Positions 13,001 through 27,700 of a stretch of 64,000 nt of DNA are shown one piece after another. How positions within the stretch are numbered: the stretch's first letter is position 1; the number at the start of each line of letters is the position of its first letter. The notes beneath the pieces were generated by a model. It had not been told where the DNA came from and ran no database searches. It saw only the letters and a program-made list of their open reading frames with translations. Origin of the DNA: Tubulanus polymorphus (taxonomy: Eukaryota; Nemertea; Palaeonemertea; Tubulaniformes; Tubulanidae); assembly GCF_964204645.1 (NCBI RefSeq), contig NC_134030.1, forward strand, positions 3,759,855-3,823,854. Reading direction: 5' to 3'. The position numbers and the translations under genes are program-made.

Positions 13001-15703
13001 TTAAGATTAAAACCCACTAGTCTCCCAGAAAGAGACAGAGAGTGTGAAACATTGTGTCTTTTAATTAACTCTCGACTTAATTAATTCTTGATAAACAATT
13101 TTGCTTCAAATCTAAATTTGTATTGAGTGGGTTTTTTAACTTGATATCTCAACAAATTCGCCATCTATCAGTGTAGAGTCATACTAAAAGTAAATAACAC
13201 AAGATAGAGAGCACGACCGTTAAGCCCAACGCACACGGCAAAACATTTGTTCCGCCGAAACAGAAAACGTTTTTTGCTCGTGAAAAACGTTTTTAAGTTT
13301 GGCGTTTTGTTTTGCCTCCCCCGCACACGGCATAACAAAAAAACATTGAAAACGTTTTTTCACGAGGAAAAAACATTTTTTCGGTGCCATGTGCGTTGGG
13401 CTTAACGATTAGGGCTCCAGTTCTAGATACGTACCGAAGATTTTCCGAATATCGTAGAATTCACGGAAGAAAGCGCTGTCCGTGAACAAATTGTTGAACA
13501 TCGTGTCGACGTTTATATGGAATATTTCATCTATCATTGTCAGATGTAAATGATCATGACCCGCGCACGTCACTTCCCCTTAAATGAGACATTTAAATTA
13601 AACTGAAAGTCTACTGAAGTCAGTTATAAGGCGACGATAAGAGAAAAATCCACAATATTGAAAAAAATGCTATGAACCGTATTAAAAAACGGAAAAATAA
13701 TTGTTACCATTACAACTGTTTTTGGTAATGAAGCAGTTATGAAAATTGCTCACTGCAATTTACTTGAAACTATGGGAACTTTCATAGTACTCCATTTCTT
13801 TGAGTTTTTCTCTTAAATGACAATACTGACACTGATATAATACTTACCCTCGCTACAATCTGTATTATCGCTCACATCAGTTGGAATATCCGCGTCCGGA
13901 GGAGCCGAATTCATATTCTTATCGACGCTCTTTTTCTGATTGTTGTCGTTGATTTTCGTCGGCCCGGCATCGACGTCGCAGCTTTCGCCGTCGTGAAGCT
14001 CTTCGACACCTGATGGCACCATCGAATCGTTGTCTTTTCCGTCGACAAATGAATCGTTTTCCTCATTTTGAAACTGATCCTAAAAAACGAAATTTACATC
14101 GCAATTAGAACACACTGCGTTTCAAGGTACTCTTGTAACTCTTAGTACCACATTCTGCGATGAATCATTGAAAAGCAGTTTCGAAAATCTAACAAAATCC
14201 CGTCCACCACAATTTGAGGGTTCCAATACTAGTAACCATTAGTTTAATTTAATCGACACATAAGTGTATGAATTAGCTGATGAATTTTTCAATATATCCG
14301 TAATAAGCATAACTGCACGGCTTGCTGAGGACTTCACATCTACCAGTTGACGTGTTAAGTCTAAACTAAAACTCAAAACCTGAATTTTACAATTAATCTT
14401 CCTAATCCAATTCTACGATCGATGAAGAAACTTCAGAAAAAATGATATGAACCTGTCATAGTTAGGAGCTGCTGATATACAGTACTAATCCATGAAAAAT
14501 ATAACAAAAGTGATAGTTCACAATTGATGACTAATAATTAAAGATTATTGCACCTGATGATGGCTGCAACAGTCAAAACATTGTGACTTCAATAAACTCT
14601 TTAATTCTTAGTCGCCAATTGTGGGATTTTGCTTTCACCTCCTTTCATCTTTTTATCCTTCCTCTCGGCCTTCTCGTCACTGAACGAAAACCATCGGAAG
14701 AAACTAGAGGATAATTGTTGACAACGCACAGCTGCTTATAGATTATATAGACAGCGTTACACGTAATGTATACGTGCGTATGAGAGGATAATAATAACAC
14801 ATATAAATCAATTAATCGATCTTGAAGGGTGGCTTATTATTGTTACACACGTCGTCTATGTCTACCCGGTAACGTTAACCCTTTTAAAAATATCTAAACG
14901 TGGCGAACTTCACTCGAATAGCCGCGAGCACACGAAATATATTCGCCACGCCACCGCCGCACGCAGGCGAGCGCACGCGTGTAGAGTCTGCATTCGATAC
15001 TGAACTAACCAATTAAAATATGTATTCGAACACGCAACTTCTAATTCTCAGACCCGATGGAATTATATTTTCAAAGATCAATTCTTCTGGCTATATTATA
15101 TATTAACAGCTGGTGAAACTTATTGAGGTTTGATTATTATCAGTCAAAATGACAAGCATCCAATAACGATTGGTATGTTCGAGGTTAACAAAGCACTCGA
15201 AAACAAACACCTTTTTCACTTCTTTTTATGGCGTATGTGACATATGGATGTTTGTTATTTCTTAATGCATTCCAAAAGCTAGGGTAGGGAGAGCATGGGC
15301 CCACAACTGCTAACGATACTGGTTCTTTAAAAAACCTCCACTCTGAAAAAATGGATCTAAAATGGCTGCTTGGAATTCATACCTTTTCGTCGGACACATT
15401 CCACTGACAGTGATTCAATCGACTTTTTAACGGACCCCAGATCAAATTCAAGGCCGGAGATGATGAACTTCTACGCTCGAGCAGGACTGAATTGAAAGTA
15501 GTTGAACTCGTAGATTTGTGAACGCGACGAAATGTGCTGGGCGAAGATGGAAAACATGTCAATAACGCTTTACGCTTCGTGCTGACCCCGTTCATTTTTT
15601 GGCGCCGCGATTTCAATTTTGGTCCGTCAGAAAAATGCTGGTGTTTGTCGTCGACATCTAGCCATCTATTGTCAAAAGTGATTCCCGACGCACTCCGCAT
15701 CAT
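7086..15703 (-). CDS. Alternative short GRAMD1 isoform (ASTER + TM only)
   Basis: An open exon at 15383-15703 starts with two consecutive ATG codons (MMRSASGITFDN) and ends at a good donor (AAAAG/GTATGA) in phase 0. That matches the phase-0 start of the exon at 13848-14079. Joined to the nine downstream exons it gives 548 residues with the ASTER domain and ER anchor but no GRAM domain. An in-frame stop lies upstream of the first ATG. No upstream acceptor fits phase 0, so it reads as an alternative first exon with its own promoter, not a cassette. The exon is basic and Ser/Arg-rich (KLKSRRQK, then SSTTFNSVLLERRSSSS), unlike the acidic exon after it. No transcript evidence is available from sequence alone. 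Confidence 0.6.
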
Positions 15704-18700
15704 GATTTTCGATATCAGACTTATCGAAAATCACAGTTGTTTCGACTCTGAAGTCTTGATCAGTTAAAAGAACTACTTCTACTACAACAATTCGATAAAA
15801 ATAGTACTTCACAAATTATTCTTTCGTCCCCACAGCAATTGAAACAATGACAAATCATCAGAATGAACCATCTACAAACATTGCATATTCCTATTCCAAG
15901 TCACAGAACACTCTTAGCTCAACACAACGCTCAGTATCCTCAACATCCCAAAAAGCTGTCTTTCTCTCTCATCTGCCAAATGCTGAGTGTCAATTTCATT
16001 ACCAAGCGATATTCCTGAATCATGCAGCTGACTGGGGCAATGTGAGTGTCGTATATGATGAGAAAACTTAATGAATATACAACACGCGACAACCGGGCAA
16101 ACCGACAAATCTAGGATTATCTTCTATACATGCGTATGGTAACTGTTACCGGAAGTAATCAGGATTTCACGAGATTCGACATCAAAATTAAAACTGCACC
16201 ATAACCGCTCGCTGGGTATCTTTATTACTGTTGTTGTTAATCCAATCGTGAATCTATAACAATAAACATTTAAGCCGCGTTCACACAACGTTATTAAGAA
16301 TGTTTTCAATGAAGTCCGTTCTACATAGCATTCGCACTAGAGATATGTTTGTTCTAAATTGGTCCATTCCATTTTTTAAACTTTTCAAAATTTTAAGGCG
16401 CCCCATTTCTCTGTGCGCGAATAGAAACTTTAGTCAATCACTGTGTTGTGTCAAACTGGACCAGTGACAATAGTTGATATCATATGCGTGAATGCACAGC
16501 ATTGATTCGGTCCATTCTATATTGGTCCATTCCAAATAAGATTGTACATACTAGCGATAGTGGCTTCAGTCAAAACTGTAATAAACTCCGACTGCAGAAC
16601 TCCAGTAATACACCAACAGTTCCAGTAATGCACTGACTGATCCAGTAACAGCTCCAATAATGCACTGACCAACTGCTCCAGTAATACGCCAACAGCTCCA
16701 GTAACACACAGACCCTCCAGTAACTTTGGTTGATTCATTCACATTGCTTACATTCAATTCATGTTTATGTACTGTCCATAAGATGAATAAATAAACACAT
16801 CCAATAATTCAAACTAAAGTATCGACTAACACCAACACTGTTCCATCAAACAAGCGTCGCTCCTAACACCTGTTAATTAATTTGTTATAACTTACGTCCA
16901 TCTAATCGTATAATGAAACTTTTCATAAAAATTATGCAAATTATCCGGCGAGAATCAAACGAGTGTCCGACATGAAGAACCTGATTAAGTGAACTCGCGA
17001 TGACTTCTTCACCGTGTCTAAACACGGCAGTTAGAAACTGAGCCTCGCGTTACCACCGGAGATAATGGTTGTGGGAACTAACGTATGCATAAGTCGCAAA
17101 CAAACCGATAAATACCCAACGATATAGATAAATTAGTCGACCATTCACAAGGCAATTAATAATGCATCGAGTCTTAGTTTCTGAGTATTACACACTATAT
17201 ATATATATATGTACACTAGAGATACCACATAACATGAATGTCAACGAAATATTGCCCGCTAATTACTGTTTAAGATGGTCAAGAAATCATAACAATAAAG
17301 CTGTGTTCACACTGCATCATTTAGAATGTTCTGAATTCAGTCCGACATTTAACCTAACCTATTACTCCTTAAACCGCCTGCAACCTTTCTTCACATGGTA
17401 CACAAAAATGGTTTCAGTGGGATTCAAACCCATTAGTTTAGGATAAGCTAGACATCGAGGATGTCAAAATTCTTCCTATCTGAAATTCTCGAATATTTAG
17501 GAATTCTCGAGTATTTAGAATATGAACATGACAGAACTGAGCACTCACTTATACCTTATCCAAGTAAGTCTAGATGATTTTTTTTTTTGGGGAGGGGAGT
17601 TGCAAGAGGTCAGAATTTTGGTGGCCCACCTGGTAAAATCTTATATCGTATAAACGCAGTGTGTTTATGACAGTGCGGACGAAGCTTAATACATGTGGTG
17701 GAAGTGGCAACAACATACTGAAAATACTGTTTCGATTACTAGATGAAGAAAAGAGTGATATCTCTTCTTTAGCTATAAGATCACTTCCTCATTCTGTATC
17801 TATAACTGTTATTCGCAGATCTGTCATATAATCTGCCATGCAATTATAACAAACTTTCCAGCCGATATTCTTATATCACACGATTGCGCCCGACCTGACA
17901 AATTCTGTGTGTCATTCGCTACACAGATAGGATGATAATAACAGCTCGATGCAATCCACAGTATATTCAATGAACTCACTGAGGAGAGAGGGAGAGAGTG
18001 AGGGATTAGCAATGTCATAATCTGGACTCAATGAATGAGGTTTCACGCAATATGCATAAACATGTAAGGTGATATTGTGGCCACCATTAGCAAATTGCTT
18101 CGGTGCCAAATTGCAAACCGACATAACGGAACATAGGCTTTTTATTGAGAAATTCACTTAAAACTAGACACCAGTTAATTAAGAGATCAAAAAATCCTCC
18201 AAAATGCACCCACAATACTATATTATTAATGACCTTACCTTTTCACCAGCAATTTGCATATTTGAATATAGACAAACTGTCAATACGCACACATCATAGA
18301 CACCTAGACAGTGCTACATACGCGTGACTAATCTGATCTAAACACTAAATATATACAGCAGAACTGACCGTCTTCTTCACAATATAGAGCAAATGACCGG
18401 GCAATGTCCAAATAAGTTAAACATATGGTGAACTTCCTATAGAACTTTCTATGCTGTAAAATGATCTACGTACTAGTCAGCACTAATTCAAAGTAATTCA
18501 AATGATGGGCTACAGGCTCTCTACTAATCAAAACAAATTCCTTTATGACCCAACCGATTCGATTTCGGATAGTTTTGTGGTTCCCTATTTACCGCATATG
18601 CTATTTGGCCAAGTTTCTCATGAAAGGTAACATGGCTGATTACTACGAAGAACCATTTCATAGATCATAGATGTAAGGCTATAGCAGGCAATGCAAAATC

Positions 18701-21700
18701 TAAAATCAGAAAATTATCCTTAGGGTACAGACACAAGAACGGGACAAACAATTTCACAATAATCAGTGCATCCTGCCGTGAATGATGAACAAAGTTAAAA
18801 AAAAACAAAGAAAACTTTTCAACAGCGAGGATGGCCTGAGTTTTTCAGTTTATCGATCTACCCATGTACCGGTACATACCTACACTTGTACCAGTGCATA
18901 CAAAATCACAAGTGTTAGACAAGTACTACTACATATATAAGCATAAAGCAGCATATTGGCTCGGATCTACTTAAAATAAAACAATAACTCAATCAATTAT
19001 TGATCATTGTCTAACTCAATTAATCAATAGTGAAAGCAGTATTAAAGGGATATGCATAGATCTGAATTCCTTAAATCTTTTTCTTGATAAACGAATCATC
19101 TATGGCTGACTAAACCGATTGATGAACTTATTTTTGCAGTAGTTTAGTTTGAAATAGTGTGAATGAATGAGGCAAATATTATGAAAACTATTAAGTCAGT
19201 AAGTGCATGTACTCGAATCCATGGGCCAGTTTCATAGACTAGAGATCATCGACACCTGACGATGATCTCTAGTGTGAGATCGAGACGTCATGTTCTTATA
19301 TTTCAAATTGTTTCAATAAATAAATTCTCGATTTTAGATTTCTTTTAATTTATAAATAGTGGGTTTTTATCTTATAGGCTTTAACTTAAACCCCTTTAGG
19401 CCAAGCTATCTGAATATGATCTTAATCCTAAGACTGGCCTTTATAGTAGTTGCAAGATTGGTTATAGATTAGACCGCTGTAAAATCTAAACCCTGTCCAT
19501 CGAAATGGCCTCTGGATATTTATTCTTGGGTCATCATCAGTTTTCTGCACTCTTTTTAGACTTAGCATTGTTTTTTGCATATCCCTTCATGAGTAATAAT
19601 GAAAAAAAACCAAAAGCGCACTAAATGCATGATATAGATATGAAAAAAAGAACAAAATACAAAAATATATGCGGATTTAAGAAGAAAACATCGTATAAAT
19701 ATATGTATAGAAAATAACCTTTGTAGAGACATCAACCGGCTTATGAGGGGAGGCTGACGATGTGTCCAGTGTGTCGTGTTGGTGATGGTGTGTTGCTTCA
19801 TCGCAAGAGGGCGCCTTGGTGATATTAGTCTGCAAATGAAGTGACCCATTGACGAAAAACCATTTAACTTACTGTGTTACATACATACATGTATTACGTA
19901 CAGAAATACACATTTCGCCGGGCGTTTGCGGTGTTACGTGTTCCAGAGAGGTATACAGAAAAAGCTCAATGATTTAAACCCATAGATTCTGTCCGGTTAA
20001 ATAGTTAAGTTTATATATTTAGATAAAGTTATGTGAAGTTATATCAAACATCATTCAAAATATTGATATTCCGAAAGGAAGAACAGAGCATTCTTGACCA
20101 TTATTCCGACATGCTCATACATGTTGAGGGCGGATCTAGGAAAATATCAAAGGGGTGTGCAGACACTAATTCTCACAGGAGGGTTTGGTATTCCTTGCCC
20201 AAAAAAATGTAAAATGATTAAAGCTTTTTAGAATTTTTAGGCTGACATTTTGTAGGACTCGGAAAAAGGGGGAGCGCGTGCCATGGACACTTCCTAGATC
20301 TACCCTTATGTACATAGACTTTCACCGCTGACGAATTTTGTGCCAAGCGCAGAACCCAGCATACAAAACGCAGTCTCATAGGTAAATTACATATAAGTCC
20401 AACAAGCCCGACCAACCAATGTGGCTATAGTGAAAAGAATAGGTGGTTAGCTGTAGCAGTGAACTTACCAGGCTAGAATCTGTACCCGGCGATACTTGAT
20501 TATCAGAGATCTTATCTTCACTCGATGGTGGAATGTAGTCATCGTCGCTCGAAGTCAGACCTAACTCTTCTCCGTAGCTGTAGTGAACCCACTGCCACAG
20601 TTCAGATGGAGACATCGGCTACAAACAATAACAACTATTTCTTTATTCGGTTTTCTATGAGTTAATGATATATTCATGACATTTAATTATATTTTGGCCC
20701 TTATCAACAAATCTTATGACCTGTAGTTAAAATGTTTGATACTCGGAGACACTTTTTTATTGGTTAGGTAAGTAAACAGGATTCTTACAGATCAGAAAAT
20801 CAAAATTCCCAGATAACTGCCTGACCCTACAAAAAATTTCCTGATCAAATAAGATATCCTCAGTAGGGTCTGTTCCTTATCAAAAGATTGCTTGTGCCAC
20901 TTGTCACTAGCAAGAACAATAAGACACCAAGTGTTTACATACAAGTTAACCCTTTCAGTGCTGGCTGGCGATAATAACTTCAAATTTTTTGAAAAATTCC
21001 ACCCCAGTGCATTGAATAATATTGTATACCCCTAACGTAGCTGCGGTGTATAGGTAGTTACTAATATTTCAAAATGTTTGACAGGTGCTGCCATCTTTCA
21101 CTAGTTATAAAAACTTATTACTAATTACATCAATACACAGTGGTGCAGTGTACTGACTAAGTCCATCACCGATTTGCACCGCACTGCGGTGAAGGTGCAC
21201 TGGAAGGGTTAAGTCAAAAGACATTCAGCAAATCACAGCGTATCTAATTATTACCTGTTCTAACAGTGCGTTTTGCCACACTCTGAACAGCATCAAATAC
21301 GTTTTGTCTCGAGCTCCGAACGACGTGAAGAATAATTTCTCGTTGTTGTTTTTACAAATTTGTATCGCGTTTGGAATAACTCGCGCCGTTTTCTCTTTCG
21401 TCATCGACGTGATGTCTTTTAAACGAATCGTAATCTACAACATAGAAATAAACGTTCTTTATAATCGTGCACATACTCGTCTCATCGCGCTAAATACCGA
21501 AACTTACCACAGTCTCCCATCGGAAGATGTTGGCATAAAAACAAAGCCAATTCTGCGTTATGTACAAACGACCGTGGACGAGAATATCTTTTTGTAAAGC
21601 GCAAGAATAATCTGAAATTGATTAATAACAAGCATTTAAATCTTGCAGGAATCCTATATAACTTAACCATCAAATGTGCTCATAGTTTGGTATTTCTTAG

Positions 21701-24700
21701 AGGAATATTTAGGATTCATAATAGATGTATATTCACTGGGATGATGGAGCTGGGGTGGCTGTGAAAGGGATAAAAATTTTGCGGATGATATTTTTCTGAA
21801 GGTTATTCCAAAACCTTTGCAAGGCCTGTTCCAATACCTATAAAATGCTGTGCAGGATAACTATGATCTTAAATAGCCCCAAAGTATTCGAAATGTTTCC
21901 ATTTAGAAAAATACATATAGATATAGAACTTGCTTCCATTGGCCCCGATTCAGGACACAGACAATAGCAGTAAAAGGACCTAAGGGGCTAACACATTTAT
22001 ATTTGATCACAGCAATGTTCTCCACAAGGGCCAGATGTTTATATCCAACTCACTGAATATCAGCTGTCCATTAGAATATCTACTTTCCCTCTACATAGAC
22101 GCAAGTTGATTTCCCTTTACGATTACTACTTTCTAAAGTGGCACATAGCAGCAGATTGAAGCATAACTATCAATATCTTTGAAGCTTTGCTTCTTAATCG
22201 GCCACAATTCTTTCTATACGCTAAAGAATGAATTAAATGCGTTTACAGACATTGCTCGGTGAAGCTTACCCACGACCAGTCTTTCTTCATTCGGAATATC
22301 TTTGGAGATCTTCTTGAAATCTTCACATTTTGACTTGTACGTAGGACTGAGAACCTGAACAGCGCAAAAATTCAGTTAATCTAATACGCACGAATCCAAC
22401 CATTAGTTCAGCTTAATGTATATACATTCACTGCGCAAATAGTGACGAAATACGGCAAATATAGTTAGTAATTTCTAATAGACACTTACATTATACCAGT
22501 AGGAAGATTTTCGTTTTTTGTCGTTACCGCTAACGTTTAGACGTTTCTCCGAGCCGACCGATTTAGAGAGCTCTCCGTTGGTCAGGTCAATCGACCGGTC
22601 ACAGATGCTCAGATTACTACTATCACAGCTATCGACTGAATCAGTTTTCAACCGACCGCCGCCTTTCACCGCGAGATGGGATCCTTCATCGTTCGAATCG
22701 AGGCCATTCGATGCCAAACTGAAATTCAAACGAGAAATTCAAACTATATAATTGTTGTTTTTCAACAGTTTTTTCACAATCTTTGCGATTGTTCAAGACT
22801 AACAGCAGTTTTAAGCTGTTAAAAGAAGCAAAACCCACAAGAAACACATATGGCGTACACTTCTGTCCATTCAGGGTATTTGCTTGAAAAAGGTATCATG
22901 AAATATTCTGGGGTCATTTGTTACCAGTGGATATTTGACAGTTCAAACTCCATAGTTATTATAGTATTGATTAGGACCAAATTCCACAGTTGTGAGGATA
23001 TGATTGAAAATGAAATTCTCACTTAATGAACTCGAACTCACAACTTCGAGCAAGTGACCCCTGCCCAAAATGGTGGAACCATATACCCGTATGTTAGCTG
23101 TTATTCTGATAGTGTGTTTTCGCTTCTACTATAGTTCTACTCTGTTTGTCTTTACATACATAGCATCCAATATCAGGGAAGAATTACTCTTCATTTATCA
23201 TACAGGGTAAAATATACCTGGGTTAAGGGGCACAATATAAAAGCATAGGCCACATCATATATGTGTATGAATATCTAGAGCATTGGGGTTAATATACAAG
23301 TGTTAGTAATATAAAAGATAAAGCCAAATATAGAAAAAAAAATATGTTAGATAATAGTAAAGGTAAGACACACAACAATTAGTCATAAAGACACTTAAAA
23401 ACAACTTTGATTCGAATTAGGAAGAAAACAAAAATCAAGAATACGGAATGAATCTACAGCTTTCCATGATTTTTAATTCAGCGCTGAACATATGATTCAT
23501 TCACTAAATTCATGATTACAAAACATGAATTGACAATTCTTTTCGAATCGGGGTCTCATACCTATACTCCTCTCCAGAGCTGCAGATTTCATATAAGAAT
23601 CATATCGAATTGATTAATAATTGATCAATTAGTGTTTTTTAATTAATGGGTAGGGTTGGCTAGTGCATACTGTGAGATTAGTGTAAAACTGACACATACG
23701 TCATCTGAATTTTCAAGTCAGCTGTCACACATAAACCAAGCTATATAAACATACAGCAACATGCCCCTCAATAACATACAGAGAGATAGCAGTAGCCATT
23801 CGAAATTCTCCTTCATAGGACCATCTCCCCTAAATCTTGAACTATACATATTTTAGTAAAAGCACAGCCCAGATAGAATAACTGATATTCAAAAATGGGA
23901 GACGTTCATTAAGCACCAACGCATCACCCATGAACACAATTTCAAGCATAACTTACCCAAGGATACATTATAGGAGAGATGGCTGATTTCAGTACGTAAA
24001 ATTGTACACTATGAATGTTTCTGATGTATTGAAAAATTTTCCATTATCAAAACTGATAACAAAATTCATATGAAACAGAACCCGCTCGATTCGGATAATT
24101 TGGAATTGATGAAATCCATCCAGTTTAGAGAAATCTGGATTAAACATCACATTCTACATACATTTACATAAAGGTATACATATATCTGGATTAGATCAAA
24201 ATCCAGATTACGCAGATCTGAATAAGCCATTTCAGTGCTGACAAATTGATACCTGAAAGCGCTGGCAATAATTTGAAAATTCCAAAAAATTGCACCCAGT
24301 GTGTTGAACAACTTAGTGCGTCTACACCACGGCGCGGTGTATTGTTAGTTACTAATATTTCACAATGTTTCGCTAGGTGTTACCATCATCCATTAGAGAT
24401 TAATACTATTTACTAATAACATTGATGCCGTGTACTAGCGAAGTCAAGCACCGATTTATACACTGCACTGCCATGCAGACGCACTGAAAAGATTCTAACT
24501 GGGTTTGATATGAACATTTCGAAACTGAATAATTGAGATCATTCATATCTGGACCGAACGAAGAAAGGTTAATGGGACCATACCACCAGTCAGGACGGAT
24601 AGAGTATATCCCTGGCAAGCGAGGATACCAATGAGTCTTACCTATAAGTATCCGGAGCCTCTTTAGCTTTCACCGATTCAGTGGCCGCGTTATAACGGAA

Positions 24701-27700
24701 TGTAAGATGAGCCGGTAAACTAGCGCGACGAGGAACTGAACCTTTCGCACCGGATCCCGATTTTACTGTTAATCGAGGAGATGAATTCAATTCACCGACT
24801 TCATCATCGACGACTTCTACATCAGTAGCTGCAACTTCCATTTTCAGATCAGCCAGGCTCCCTTCCTCAGTAATCACATCCGTTTTAGCCGTAGGAGTCG
24901 TCACCGTATCAGCATCGATAAACGACTTCTCATTCTCGTATTCGCCGCTAGGTGGCGTGTTTCTCAATTCAGCGGGCGGTTTTTCGATGCTACGAAAAGC
25001 GCTTAGCGGCTCATCCTTATCCGACGCAACGGGACTAGACCTACTGAAATCTTGTAATAACGGGGACTGCCGATGGGGAGCGTGTTTTACATTCACAGTA
25101 CTAGACTGAATATTAATAGTTTTCGGGGATTCGAGACTGTTTTCAAATTCTGCGTGTTCCGTCGTCTTAATTGGTTCGAATGCAGATTCACCGGCTCGCG
25201 CTTCAGAAATTGTGGGCGACCCCTGGTGGACGATATGATCGTCGCCGTTGCTGCATTCATTACTGTTCGTCGAGGAGACAGAGTTGTTATCGCTGTTACG
25301 TCTAAATTTACTACGGATACTAGTCTGGAAACGTCTAGAAATCAACAGTGAATACAACATGAAAATACACAACGCAAAACAACGAAATAATAAACAACAA
25401 TCAAGTGAAAAACAAACTTCAATATACATTGACTTTTTCACCATTGATAAAACAAAGAATCCGTGATATGATGATAATACAAAGAGAATCCCAAAAACGA
25501 AATAAATTAAGTTCCAAAATTATTCCTTGAGGTAGTTGTTTATTCTATGTTTCCAGTATATTATAATAATCATTTTCAGGAATACCGAACTGTATTCCTG
25601 AAGATGACTATTAGAATATAGTGGAAACGTTGAATGGTTTAAAGAAAAGTAGAAAATTTGATTGAAAATATATCGTTATGATAAATGGATATTGAAGTCT
25701 ATGTGTATTTAAAAAGTATAGAACGAAGTGAACTTGAAAAAACAAATCTAAAATGACTAAAAGGTTCAAAATACGACACGGCCGACGATTAGGTTCAAAG
25801 TCCTCATGACTGTTATTGATATTGAAATAGGAATAAAGCAAATGTTACCCGAAAACGGCCATATCAAGTGCTGTCCAATTACTAAATCCAATATCTCAAT
25901 AAAACTTAGCTGAAATGTTTTGATCGAAAAGCAAAAAATTCTATGAAATAGCACCCGTCCCGCTGACAATAGTCTAATGCATGCAGAAATGTTCATATAT
26001 AATCATGAAAACTAGATTCATTTCCTTTTTGTTATTAATTGGGTCAGACATACCAGGAACTTATTTCTACCCCTGGTACATGGAGTCTCGTGGGTTTCCC
26101 TAATACCGGGGCTGGAGAAATGTACAATAGCCTTTTCAAATATCATGAATACCAGTCACTGGACGTGTTCATATGAGTCGTTTTGCGCCTCAATTCAAGA
26201 CAAAATTTTCCCCCAGAGCAGACCCTTTCTTAACTGAAAACCATAAATCGATAGTGTAAACTTACACTATATTAGTAACTGACTAGTGATAAATCTGTCT
26301 TCCAAGACTTATTCTTACTTACTGTACTAGTACTTGACTAGTGATAAAACTGTCTTTCCAAGACATATTCTTACTTACTGTACTAGTACTTGACTAGTGA
26401 TAAAACTGTCTTTCCAAGACATATTCTTACTTACTGTACTAGTACTTGACTAGTGATAAAACTGTCTTTCCAAGACATATTCTTACTTACTGTACTAGTA
26501 CTTGACTAGTGATAAAACTGTCTTTCCAAGACATATTCTATTCCGCGTAGAAAATGTAACCCATGATGATTTTCCGGTACGAATTGAACACAATATCCTC
26601 TTGAATTACTGCTCGAAAAAATTATCATTGAGATCATAATCTGATAGCAGACATTATCATCATCGTCATCATCATCATCACCGGTCTAATTTGTATGTAT
26701 TCCTGTGTGATGTATATTGATTGTTCACTGTATGGAGTAACGATGGCACAGCTTGTGTATGAAGAATGACAACCAACTCTTTCAATCGTCAAATCCTGCA
26801 CGTCAAGAGCCCAGTTATATTATAAAATAGCTCAAATTTTTATCTCACATGATTGGACGTTCCGTTCTACATATCATATTCTATACAGGTACATAGATAG
26901 AAAATTGTGCTTAATAAACTTTGGACTTTCGAATTCGATAATAAACTCACCACAAATTCTCAAGTCAGGCCATTCGTAAATCACACCACTATTTTTGGGT
27001 GAACGATTAAATCAAATCGTTTTATGAATTCAAAAGCCAGTCAGCAATACAGTGCTGTTAGATCTGTACGCAGGAGGCCATTATATTCATCAAAAATAAT
27101 GGTGAACTTGAAAATAATTACCGGTACTAAGGTCTCATGGAAAAGAGGATTTATGACGATGCCCTGAAGGAGTAATTCAGTGATATTGCATTGAATACAG
27201 AAAATACAATAGACAACAGTTGAAAAATGATCTAGAAAGGTATTTATTGATTGGTGTAATGAAAAACTTTTAATAACTGATGCGCACTGATATAAGCAGT
27301 TCTACTACTTAATAAAATGTGAAATAGGAAAAACTATCCCTTGCCTCATTGGCATTGTTAATGTCTTCGCAGTGAGAACAAAAAGGCTTTTCATATGATA
27401 TAGGCCTAATAAGGGAATAAGGGATGTTTGTAATAATCTGTGGTATATTTTTATAGGTGTATCCCATATCTTTATCATCCAACAAAAAAAAACTTTTGAA
27501 AAAGTATTTTGCCCAGGTCATCAAACTAGTCGATTTTGAACCTTTTTCGTCGGTAACATCTGTGAACATTTATTTCTACAATCGATCTGCGTGATAAGAA
27601 AAACATACACAGTGGTCTTCAAAATAGGATCTATGTAGGTCTTAAACAAGCCTACATTGATTACATTGTATACAGATTGAATTCAAGCACACACCTGTGT

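Noticed and set aside
15383-15703. Treating this exon as part of the full-length GRAMD1 transcript (cassette)
   Set aside because: No upstream acceptor gives the needed phase 0 and an in-frame stop precedes the ATG pair; an alternative first exon fits better.
17400-17450. Possible tRNA or SINE B box (GGGATTCAAACCC)
   Set aside because: No A box or clover-leaf could be found at a suitable distance.
26281-26539. CRISPR-like array
   Set aside because: The 56 bp units abut directly with no unique spacers and the DNA is animal intron; it is a minisatellite.
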